Assembly (NCBI RefSeq): GCF_041058985.1
Contig: NZ_JBEHZE010000001.1
Span: forward strand, 1,488,001 to 1,552,000
Reading direction: 5' to 3'
Source of the DNA: Hyphococcus lacteus
Lineage (GTDB): Bacteria; Pseudomonadota; Alphaproteobacteria; Caulobacterales; Parvularculaceae
DNA length: 64,000 nt
The notes beneath the pieces were generated by a model, which was not told the DNA's origin, made no database searches, and saw only the letters and a program-made list of their open reading frames with translations. Of this stretch, positions 54,305 to 61,778 are shown one piece after another. Numbering within the stretch: position 1 is the stretch's first letter; each line of letters begins with the position of its first letter. Position numbers and translations under genes: made by a program.

Positions 54305-56116
54305 ATGAAAAATCTGTCTTCCGATCAGAACGTTGATTTTCGATCAGCGCCGTTCCGTGACGCAAAGCTTTTGCCTGTCGATCTTGATGTCGTCCGTCGA
54401 GATGACGGTTGCGTTCTTGTCCGATCTCGGATTCCGCTGCGCGATTACGAAGCCAATATTGCAGCGGACTTTGCGCGCAAAGCGAAAGAAATGGGTGATG
54501 CGCCTGCATTGAAGAAGCGCGTCTCGTTGGGCGAGGGCGAATGGGAAACGACGACCTACCGTGAGTTAAAAGACCAAGTTGATGCCGCTGCACAATGGCT
54601 GTTAGATAATGCGCCAAAAGGGCGTCCGCTATTGTTGATGTCGGACAATACACCATCATTTTCCGTTATTACATTTGCGGCATGGTCAGCCGGAATTCCT
54701 GTTTGTCCGGTGAGCATGGTTTATGGGGCACTCGGCGGTGACTTTGGGCGATTGAAGCATGTTATCGGCAAGATCAAACCCGGTGTTATTTTTTCTGAGA
54801 ACACCGAAGCGGCTGCGTCAGCATTAGAAGCGCTTGATTTGGGAGACGCTTTGGTCATCACGGGTCAACCCGACGTGATTTCAAAGCCAGCAATAGCGTA
54901 TAACAACATTCTGAATACGGTGCCGACGGATGCGGTGCAGCAATCGATTTCTGCACTGAAGTTGACCGATACGGCGGCGTATATGTTGACCTCTGGTTCA
55001 ACGGGATTGCCCAAATTGGTGGTCATCACCTTTGATAATCTTGCGGCGAATAGTGCGCAATGTCAGCAGACGGTAGGTAAAGCCGCCGGGTGGGATGATG
55101 TGATGCTCGATTGGCTTCCATGGCATCACGCTGCGGGTGCGTTTGTCATGCGGGCTGTATTGCTTGAGGGCGGAACGCTTTATATCGACGATGGCAAGCC
55201 GACCCCTGCATTGTTCAAAGAATCAATTCGCAATCTACGCGAGGTTGCGGTGTGTTATTACAATAATGTTCCGCTCGGTTATGGAATGCTTGCCGATGCG
55301 ATTGAGAGTGACCCGGTTCTGTCAAAGAAGTTCTTTTCGCGCATGCGTTTGATGCTTTACGGTGGTGCCGGATTGTCACAGCCGGTTTATGATCGAATTC
55401 AAAAAGCGGCGGTAAAAGAAACTGGACACAGAATTACCTTCACGAGCGGTTATGGCGCAACAGAGACTGTTTCCGCGTTCATGTTAATCCACTTTGAGAC
55501 TGATGATGTTGGAATTGGCCTTCCAACGCCTGGTGCGGAAATAAAACTTGTTCCGCAAGGGGATCGTTATGAATTACGAGTTAAAGGACCAAATGTAACA
55601 TCGGGATATCTCGATGAACCCGAAAAAACGGCAGCATCTTTCGATGAAGAGGGTTACTATAAAACCGGTGATTTAGCTGTTTTTCATGACGAAGATCATC
55701 CGGAGAAAGGTCTGGCCTTTGCTGGACGAGCGGTTGAAGAGTTTAAGCTCGCGAGTGGTGGTTGGGTTTACGGTGGAGCGCTTCGTGACAAGTTGCTGAA
55801 GGCGCTTGCGCCGGATGTTATGGACGTGGTTCTATGCGATGAGAATCGTCCGTACTTAGCGCTGTTGATGTGGACGACCCGGGAGACATCCGCCGAAAGT
55901 CTGCGTGATAGATTGCGCGAATTCAATAAAACCCAAAAAGGTGGATCGTCTCGTATTGTCCGCGCGTTGGTCTTGACCGACCCGCCTGATCCGAATGCGC
56001 ACGAAATGTCGGACAAAGGAACGGTTAATCGCCGCGCGGTTATTGACCGGCGAGCGAGCGATGTCGAGCGACTTTTCGTCGACACACCTGATGCTGAAAT
56101 CATAATTGTCGAGTGA
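54305..56116 (+). CDS. AMP-binding acyl-CoA ligase, feruloyl-CoA synthetase-like
   Basis: 603-aa ANL-superfamily enzyme that adenylates a carboxylic acid and joins it to CoA. The N-terminal PVDLDVVRRDDGCVLVRSRIPLRDYE and the P-loop LTSGSTGLPKLVV, WLPWHHAAG, FTSGYGATET and YYKTGDLAVF are closest in style to feruloyl-CoA synthases. The C-terminal catalytic Lys is in SDKGTVNRR. A benzoic or cinnamic-type acid is a plausible substrate (inference). Confidence 0.87.
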   Translation: MKNLSSDQNVDFRSAPFRDAKLLPVDLDVVRRDDGCVLVRSRIPLRDYEANIAADFARKAKEMGDAPALKKRVSLGEGEWETTTYRELKDQVDAAAQWLLDNAPKGRPLLLMSDNTPSFSVITFAAWSAGIPVCPVSMVYGALGGDFGRLKHVIGKIKPGVIFSENTEAAASALEALDLGDALVITGQPDVISKPAIAYNNILNTVPTDAVQQSISALKLTDTAAYMLTSGSTGLPKLVVITFDNLAANSAQCQQTVGKAAGWDDVMLDWLPWHHAAGAFVMRAVLLEGGTLYIDDGKPTPALFKESIRNLREVAVCYYNNVPLGYGMLADAIESDPVLSKKFFSRMRLMLYGGAGLSQPVYDRIQKAAVKETGHRITFTSGYGATETVSAFMLIHFETDDVGIGLPTPGAEIKLVPQGDRYELRVKGPNVTSGYLDEPEKTAASFDEEGYYKTGDLAVFHDEDHPEKGLAFAGRAVEEFKLASGGWVYGGALRDKLLKALAPDVMDVVLCDENRPYLALLMWTTRETSAESLRDRLREFNKTQKGGSSRIVRALVLTDPPDPNAHEMSDKGTVNRRAVIDRRASDVERLFVDTPDAEIIIVE

Positions 56117-56121
56117 GAAAA

Positions 56122-56679
56122 ATGACAAAAACAGAGAATTCTACGAGCACCCCAAACAGAGATCCTGCGTTACAGGCTTTGCTTGATAAGCAAGAAATTA
56201 CTGATGTGCTTAATTTATATTTGCGCGGTGCAGACCGTGCCGATACGGATCTGATTGCTGCTGCCTACCACCCCGATGCTATTGAAGAGCACGGTGGTCT
56301 ATATATGGGGCCGGCGGATGCCTATGTGGCAATGATGGACGAGCAATTACCTCATGCGAAATACATGAATCATTTGTGCACGAACATAATTATCGAATTG
56401 GATGGCGACAAAGCTCATGTGGAATCATACATCCTCGCTTATTCGCGCATGAAGAAAGACGGCGAGAAATTTGACAGCCTTACTTTAGCGCGCGCGGTCG
56501 ATAGGTTCGAGCGCCGCGATGGGGCGTGGAAAATCGCTAAGCGTCAACTTATCTGGGAATGGAATAATGACATGCCGTGCGCCGAAACCTGGGGGCGGGG
56601 GCTTATCACGAACGACCCATCGAAATTGATTAGGGGTAAGAAAAAGCCCGACGACTTAGTCTATGCGGCGAAGGGGTAG
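56122..56679 (+). CDS. SnoaL-like domain protein (NTF2 superfamily)
   Basis: 185 aa with a SnoaL_4-type domain: LLDKQEITDVLNLYLRGADRADTDLIAAAYHPDAIEEHGG, NIIIELDGDKAHVESYILAY, DRFERRDGAWKIAKRQL. This family includes bile-acid/steroid dehydratase-like and aromatic dioxygenase-small-subunit-like members. ATG 56122 preferred; GTG 56113 overlaps the ligase stop. Coupled to the SDR gene by a 4-base gap. Confidence 0.82.
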   Translation: MTKTENSTSTPNRDPALQALLDKQEITDVLNLYLRGADRADTDLIAAAYHPDAIEEHGGLYMGPADAYVAMMDEQLPHAKYMNHLCTNIIIELDGDKAHVESYILAYSRMKKDGEKFDSLTLARAVDRFERRDGAWKIAKRQLIWEWNNDMPCAETWGRGLITNDPSKLIRGKKKPDDLVYAAKG

Positions 56680-56683
56680 GGTG

Positions 56684-57442
56684 ATGGAATTAAAAGGTTC
56701 AGTCGCAATCGTTACAGGCGGAAACCGAGGCATTGGTGAAGCTTTCGTGCGCGCGTTTGTGGCCGCTGGCGCAAAACGCGTCTATGTTGGTACACGTACA
56801 TTGAGTAACGCAGAGCATTTGGTGGCGGAAGCGCCAGACCATGTTGTTGCTGTCGAATTAGATGTTTCAAAGTTGAAACAAATTGAGGCAGCAGCAAAGA
56901 AATGCACTGACGTTTCTGTGGTTGTTAATAATGCGGGAGCGTTTCACAATAAACGCTTGATCGGCGCATCAGATATTTCAGCGGCAACTGACGAAATGAA
57001 CGTAAATTATTTCGGGCTGTTGAATATGTGTCGTGCATTTGCGCCAACGTTAAAATCTAATGGTGGCGGTGCCGTTGTGAATGTACTTTCTGGTGGTGGG
57101 TTAGCAGCCGTTCCAGCTATGGGTGGTTATAGTCCGTCTAAGTTTGCTGCGCGCGCGGCGTCAACGTGTATTCGCGCGGAGTTAGCACCACAAAACACTC
57201 ATGTTAGTTCGCTTATTGTTGGTTCCGTTGATACACGCATGGCGTCACATGTTGCTGGTCTTAAAGAACAGCCATCCGATATCGCTAAGGTCGGATTGCG
57301 AGCGATTAAACACAGTATTGACGAGGTCGATACCGACCGAATGGCTGTCGAACTTCGTGCAAATTTAGCGCGTGATCCCAAAGCGGTTGAACGTGCGCTG
57401 GCCCGTATGCTCGATGCTGAAAAAATATCAACGGGCCGTTAA
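56684..57442 (+). CDS. SDR family oxidoreductase
   Basis: 252-aa short-chain dehydrogenase. Cofactor motif TGGNRGIGEAFVRAF, NNAGAFHNKRLI, catalytic Ser in VLSGGG, YSPSK (YxxxK). The C-terminus lacks the usual closing DGG motif and ends ARMLDAEKISTGR, like SDRs that work on bulky hydrophobic substrates. ATG 56684 follows AGGGTG and precedes the Rossmann strand, so the upstream frame is not used. Confidence 0.87.
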   Translation: MELKGSVAIVTGGNRGIGEAFVRAFVAAGAKRVYVGTRTLSNAEHLVAEAPDHVVAVELDVSKLKQIEAAAKKCTDVSVVVNNAGAFHNKRLIGASDISAATDEMNVNYFGLLNMCRAFAPTLKSNGGGAVVNVLSGGGLAAVPAMGGYSPSKFAARAASTCIRAELAPQNTHVSSLIVGSVDTRMASHVAGLKEQPSDIAKVGLRAIKHSIDEVDTDRMAVELRANLARDPKAVERALARMLDAEKISTGR

Positions 57443-57453
57443 GGGGTAAGCCA

Positions 57454-58251
57454 ATGGAAATTTTGAAGGTTCTTGCGATAAATGTCGCCGTTGTTACGGT
57501 CGCTTTCTTATCACTATGGGCGATTTGTCTGAAATTAAAAGATGTGACTGTGGTCGATTCCTACTGGGCATTCGGGATGGGTATTCTTGCGGTTTCAACA
57601 TTTCTACAGTTCCCTGAACATACGCCACGGCGCTGGCTATTGATGGGGCTTTGTGTTGCTTGGGCATTGCGACTAGGTGGCTATTTATTTTGGCGCTGGC
57701 GCGACCATGGTCCGGATCGTCGTTATGTTCGCATGATGGAAAAAGCGAAAGAACAGCGTGGCTGGGGTTTTGCAAAAGCAACATTACTCTTAGTATTTGT
57801 AACGCAAGCACCATTACAATTTGCCATTGCTCTACCGGTTCAGCTAGGTCAAATCTCCGCAGAACCAGCCACGTTGGGTTTGCTTGGATATGCTGGTGCT
57901 GCTTTGGCGATATTCGGAATTCTGTATGAATCGATTGCCGATTATCAGCTTACGGCTTTTCGAAAAAACCCGGATAATGCGGGGAAAGTTCTGAGCTCAG
58001 GCTTGTGGGCATGGTCACGCCATCCAAACTATTTTGGTGAAGCTTGTGTGTGGTGGGGCATATATCTTGTTGCTGCCGAAACGACGATTGGTATGGCATC
58101 GATTTTTGGACCACTTTTGCTCACTTGGATTTTGATCAAGTGGAGTGGCACGCCGACACTCGAATACCGGATGCGAAAGACAAAGCCGGGTTATGTTGAA
58201 TATATCGAACGAACTTCTGAGTTCTTTCCGCTTCCGCCTAAAAAAGCTTGA
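57454..58251 (+). CDS. DUF1295 family membrane protein (steroid 5-alpha-reductase-like)
   Basis: 265-aa integral membrane protein with ~6 helices. Family blocks: VVDSYWAFGMG, WALRLGGYLFWRWRDHG.DRRY, SGLWAWSRHPNYFGEACVWWGIYL, YRMRKTKPGYVEYIERTSEFFPLPP. It belongs to the family related to steroid 5-alpha-reductases and isoprenylcysteine methyltransferases; it may reduce a hydrophobic double bond using NADPH (inference). Ends in an intrinsic terminator. Confidence 0.9.
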   Translation: MEILKVLAINVAVVTVAFLSLWAICLKLKDVTVVDSYWAFGMGILAVSTFLQFPEHTPRRWLLMGLCVAWALRLGGYLFWRWRDHGPDRRYVRMMEKAKEQRGWGFAKATLLLVFVTQAPLQFAIALPVQLGQISAEPATLGLLGYAGAALAIFGILYESIADYQLTAFRKNPDNAGKVLSSGLWAWSRHPNYFGEACVWWGIYLVAAETTIGMASIFGPLLLTWILIKWSGTPTLEYRMRKTKPGYVEYIERTSEFFPLPPKKA

Positions 58252-58261
58252 TGAGTTAAGT

Positions 58262-58294
58262 TGGACCTCGGTGAGAAAGCTGAGGTCCATTTTC
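58262..58294 (+). terminator. Rho-independent terminator after the DUF1295 gene
   Basis: 10-bp stem with one wobble (58262-58271 with 58280-58289), 8-base loop, then TTTT. It lies 11 bases after the stop and separates the DUF1295 gene from the second AMP-ligase gene. Confidence 0.82.
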
Positions 58295-58355
58295 TAGATT
58301 TATCCGCTATCAAGAGGTCTGCTTCCAAGGGGCCTGTGTTTATAAGGATTGCTCC

Positions 58356-60062
58356 ATGTTTCTAACACCAAAAGAACGCGTAAAAGAGTACACAGAAAAA
58401 GGTTGGTGGGGCGATATCGTCGTTGATGATTTGCTACAGCGGAACCGTGATGCAAAGCCGGATCAAATGGCGCTTGTGGACCCTTCGAACCGCGAGATGT
58501 TTGATGGATGCAAGCCACGGAGATTAACGTGGGCGGAACTTGGTGAAGAAGTTGACAGAATGGCGGCCATTTTCCTTGATAATGGTTTGGTCAAAGATGA
58601 TATTATTACCTATCAACTTCCGAATACGATTGAGACAGTCATCGTCGCTCTCGCGGCGGCGCGTATTGGGCTAATTATTAGCCCGGTGGTGATGCCTTAT
58701 CGGAAGCATGAGTTAGACTACATTCTAGGAATCGTAGAGCCAAAGGCAATCGTTACCGTCGCGACCTTTGCAAAACATGATCATGCAAAGATGGCATTAG
58801 AGCTTGATTGGCATGGGAAAGAACCAAAAGTATTTGTACTTGGTGGAAATGCGCCAGAAGGTACTATTGATACTGACAAAGTGATGAGTGACGCCGGTCC
58901 AGAAAAAGCGGTCGCATACAGAGCTGAAAATCCCATTGATCCGGCAGAAGTGTTCACAATTTTTTGGACGTCTGGAACAGAAGCACGTCCAAAGGGTGTT
59001 CCGCGCGATCATAATCTATGGATCGTCAATGCAAAGATGGTTACTGAGTTAGCAGATCTGCGTGAAGGGGAGACGTTACTGAATCCTTTCCCGCTTGTGA
59101 ATATTGCTTCGTTCGGAATGGTCATGCCGTGGTTGTGGCGTTGTGGTACGATGGTGCTGCATCACCCATTTGATTTAAGCGTCTTCCTAAATCAGATCGT
59201 TGAAGAGCGCGTGAACTACACAATCGCCGCGCCAGCAATCTTAGCCTCTATTTTAAAGTCAGATGAATTACTCAAAACAATAGACCTATCTTCGGTCAGG
59301 GCAATTGGTTCAGGGTCCGCTCCTTTAGCGCCTTGGACAATCGAAGGGTTTGCCAATAAATTTGGGATTGAAATTTGCAATCTCTATGGTTCGAACGAAG
59401 GTGCGACGTTGTTCAGCAACCAACGCGCCGTCCCTGATCATGAAGACCGTGCACGGTATTTCCCTCGCTTTGGCGTTGAGGGGCTAGACTGGAAGGGCGA
59501 TGTTGCGTCGATGGTCGTGACGCGTCTGGTGGATCCCGATACGAATGAAGAAATTACAGAGATCGGAGTACCGGGTGAGCTTCGCTTTCAGGGTGCGCAT
59601 ACTTTTACGGGATATTATAAACTTCCCGAAGTCACGAAAAATGCATTTGACGATCAGGGTTTTTACTGTACGGGCGATCTTTTCGAAATTGCGGGTGAGG
59701 GGCCAAATCCGAGATTCTATCGGTTTGTTGGGCGCTGCAAAGATATCATCGTTCGTGGAGGGATGAATATCTCGCCTGCGGAGATTGACGACCTGCTAGC
59801 TGGTCATCCTTCTTTCATTGAGGCTGCTGTGGTTGGTGTACCGGATGACGCACTTGGCGAGCGTATGTGTGCCGCGGTTGTTCCAAAAGGAACCGATATC
59901 CCCGACATTAAAGAACTGACGCAATGGCTTAAAGATCGTGGAGTTGCTGTTTTTAAATTGCCTGAGAGTATGGAAGTCGTTGATGCATTACCGCGAAATC
60001 CGATGAATAAGGTTTTGCGTAAAGACTTGCTTGCAAAAGTTCTAAAGCAGCGAGGGGCGTGA
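58356..60062 (+). CDS. AMP-binding acyl-CoA ligase (class I adenylate-forming)
   Basis: 568-aa ANL enzyme. P-loop FWTSGTEARPKGVPRDH, NLYGSNEGATLFS, YCTGDLFEI, hinge FVGRCKDIIVRGGMNISPAEID, and C-terminal Lys in NPMNKVLRKDL. It probably activates a medium or long hydrophobic acid to its CoA thioester. Differs clearly from the ligase at 54305. It starts after a terminator, so it may have its own promoter in 58295-58355. A 22-bp palindrome covers its stop codon. Confidence 0.9.
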   Translation: MFLTPKERVKEYTEKGWWGDIVVDDLLQRNRDAKPDQMALVDPSNREMFDGCKPRRLTWAELGEEVDRMAAIFLDNGLVKDDIITYQLPNTIETVIVALAAARIGLIISPVVMPYRKHELDYILGIVEPKAIVTVATFAKHDHAKMALELDWHGKEPKVFVLGGNAPEGTIDTDKVMSDAGPEKAVAYRAENPIDPAEVFTIFWTSGTEARPKGVPRDHNLWIVNAKMVTELADLREGETLLNPFPLVNIASFGMVMPWLWRCGTMVLHHPFDLSVFLNQIVEERVNYTIAAPAILASILKSDELLKTIDLSSVRAIGSGSAPLAPWTIEGFANKFGIEICNLYGSNEGATLFSNQRAVPDHEDRARYFPRFGVEGLDWKGDVASMVVTRLVDPDTNEEITEIGVPGELRFQGAHTFTGYYKLPEVTKNAFDDQGFYCTGDLFEIAGEGPNPRFYRFVGRCKDIIVRGGMNISPAEIDDLLAGHPSFIEAAVVGVPDDALGERMCAAVVPKGTDIPDIKELTQWLKDRGVAVFKLPESMEVVDALPRNPMNKVLRKDLLAKVLKQRGA

Positions 60063-60075
60063 TTAATCACGCCCC
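60054..60075. repeat. 22-bp perfect palindrome at convergent gene ends
   Basis: GGGGCGTGATT followed directly by its reverse complement (60054-60064 and 60065-60075). It spans the AMP-ligase stop codon (60060-60062) and lies 12 bases beyond the end of the convergent carotenoid oxygenase gene. It could fold as a hairpin with a short AT loop and stop transcription both ways, although no T run follows. Confidence 0.5.
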
Positions 60076-60086
60076 ACTTCAATGAG

Positions 60087-61559
60087 TTAGGCTTTTACGC
60101 CGTTACGAATGAAGTTGCGGTCTGCCCAACAAGAATGGGTCCCGCTTGATAGCTTGTGCGGTAGTGCAATGCGTACTACCGGACCTGCCGCAATATCTTT
60201 TGCGTCGATGAGTACGCATTCGGACTTGCCGCGATTTTCATCAATCAAAAAGCTAACCAAATAACCGTCATCTTCATCAATGCCGCCGATCCGCGGAGCG
60301 AAAGGTGATTCGCTAGCGTACACTCCTTCGGGGAGTTCGAACGTGGTTGATGCGCCGGTTTCTAAATCATGTTTGATATAGCCGTTGAACAGAAACCAAC
60401 CGGGTTTCGTTGTGGTGCTATATATGTAGCGATAGGGCTTTGCGGCGTAATTCTGATTGATCATGCCAAACTCGACGACGCGATCGTCGAGTGTTTCTTC
60501 AACGGTTTCGCCTGTTTTCAAATTAAAACGCCAACGATGAAGCTCCGGACGGAAACTATGCTCGTCGATAAACGCCATCATTTGTTCGAATCCACGCGGA
60601 CCTTCTTTGAGTGGTTCGGGTGTCGGCTCGCGTTGGAAGTACCCATCCATGATGATTTCGTCACCATCTTCATAGGCGTTCATGAAATGTAGGACGTAAC
60701 AGGGCTTTGCTTCGAACCAGCGAATGTCGTCCTGAGAGCCATAACGCGGAATAATAGCAAAGCGAGAGGGAAGGTCGTGTGGCCTTACTGCGTGAATATC
60801 CCTCGCCAAAAGGTTTTCATCCCAAAAAACTGGGAGATCATTTAGGATGGAATAATTCTCTGAAAATGCCATGTCATGAGGCAACCGCGGTCCCGGCAAG
60901 GGGACGGGCGTGTAATGTGTAAGTTTTCCGTGACGATCGACAACGCCATAATGCATATATGGAGCGTGTTTGGAGTAATTGAAGAATAGCAATTCTCCAG
61001 TCCGCTCGTCCACTTTACAATGTGCGGAAACGCCGTCCAAAGGTCCCCACGGGGCGACGCCTTCTTGCTCTAAGGTTTCGGCATCTAACATGTAGGCTTC
61101 GCCACATTGATAGAAAGTTGAAAGAATTTTACCGTTGTGAACGACTACGTCAGTGCTCGATGAGTCTTTCAATGCGCCTTGCGCACCAAAGCCCGGCCGT
61201 TTAGCGAGTGAGGTCGGGTCAGCGAGACCACCCCAGAGGGATGCATTGGCTTCTTGCTCGGCATAAAAACAACGAGTTCGGACAAAACGATTTTTATATG
61301 AAGCCTTCCCGCCGGAAAAGCTAATCTGATGGATCATACCGTCGGCGTCAAATGGATGGTGACGTCCTAATGGTTGATGCAACTGGTTTTCTGTGTTTCG
61401 GACATAAATGCCATCAATGTCAGTGGGTATTGTACCCTCAATGACCTCAAGGTTTTCGGCATCGACTTCTTCATGGAGAGGTGTCCACGCTCCGTTGAGG
61501 TAGGGGTGGTTACTTGGTTGTAAGGAACTTTTTACGGGTGGGAGTTTGTTAACTTTCAT
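60087..61559 (-). CDS. Carotenoid oxygenase family protein (RPE65/lignostilbene dioxygenase type)
   Basis: 490-aa non-heme Fe(II) dioxygenase that cleaves a C=C bond in carotenoids, apocarotenoids or stilbenes. All four iron His are visible: His180 (VSAHCKVD), His228 (LPHDMAF), His291 (YVLHFMN) and His475 (GTHSCW). The seven-bladed propeller scaffold runs the full length, and the N-terminus EGTIPTDIDGIYVRN is typical. No signal peptide. Substrate not decidable; bacterial members include lignostilbene dioxygenases, and neighbours encode a feruloyl-CoA-synthetase-like ligase and a TBDR. Confidence 0.92.
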   Translation of the reverse strand: MKVNKLPPVKSSLQPSNHPYLNGAWTPLHEEVDAENLEVIEGTIPTDIDGIYVRNTENQLHQPLGRHHPFDADGMIHQISFSGGKASYKNRFVRTRCFYAEQEANASLWGGLADPTSLAKRPGFGAQGALKDSSSTDVVVHNGKILSTFYQCGEAYMLDAETLEQEGVAPWGPLDGVSAHCKVDERTGELLFFNYSKHAPYMHYGVVDRHGKLTHYTPVPLPGPRLPHDMAFSENYSILNDLPVFWDENLLARDIHAVRPHDLPSRFAIIPRYGSQDDIRWFEAKPCYVLHFMNAYEDGDEIIMDGYFQREPTPEPLKEGPRGFEQMMAFIDEHSFRPELHRWRFNLKTGETVEETLDDRVVEFGMINQNYAAKPYRYIYSTTTKPGWFLFNGYIKHDLETGASTTFELPEGVYASESPFAPRIGGIDEDDGYLVSFLIDENRGKSECVLIDAKDIAAGPVVRIALPHKLSSGTHSCWADRNFIRNGVKA

Positions 61560-61659
61560 TCAAGCGCTCCGGCATTCTGGTTAGTCGTTACACAGATACT
61601 AATAATGTTGTGGTGCGGATTAAAGTAACAATAGCAGTTAGCGGTAATTGTTCATCCAC

Positions 61660-61700
61660 AAAATAAATGCGGCAAATCGAGGGTGGCTCGATTTGCCGCA
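61660..61700 (-). terminator. Strong intrinsic terminator of the third TBDR
   Basis: Perfect 14-bp stem (61668-61681 with 61687-61700), 5-base loop. Read on minus, a T-rich tail (TTTATTTT) follows, 78 bases beyond the TBDR stop. Confidence 0.9.
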
Positions 61701-61778
61701 AGCTTGCCTTCGTTGCGATTAATTCCATTGGGAGAAGGGAAAATCAAAAGCAACGAAGGATAGATCAAGGTCTATAAA

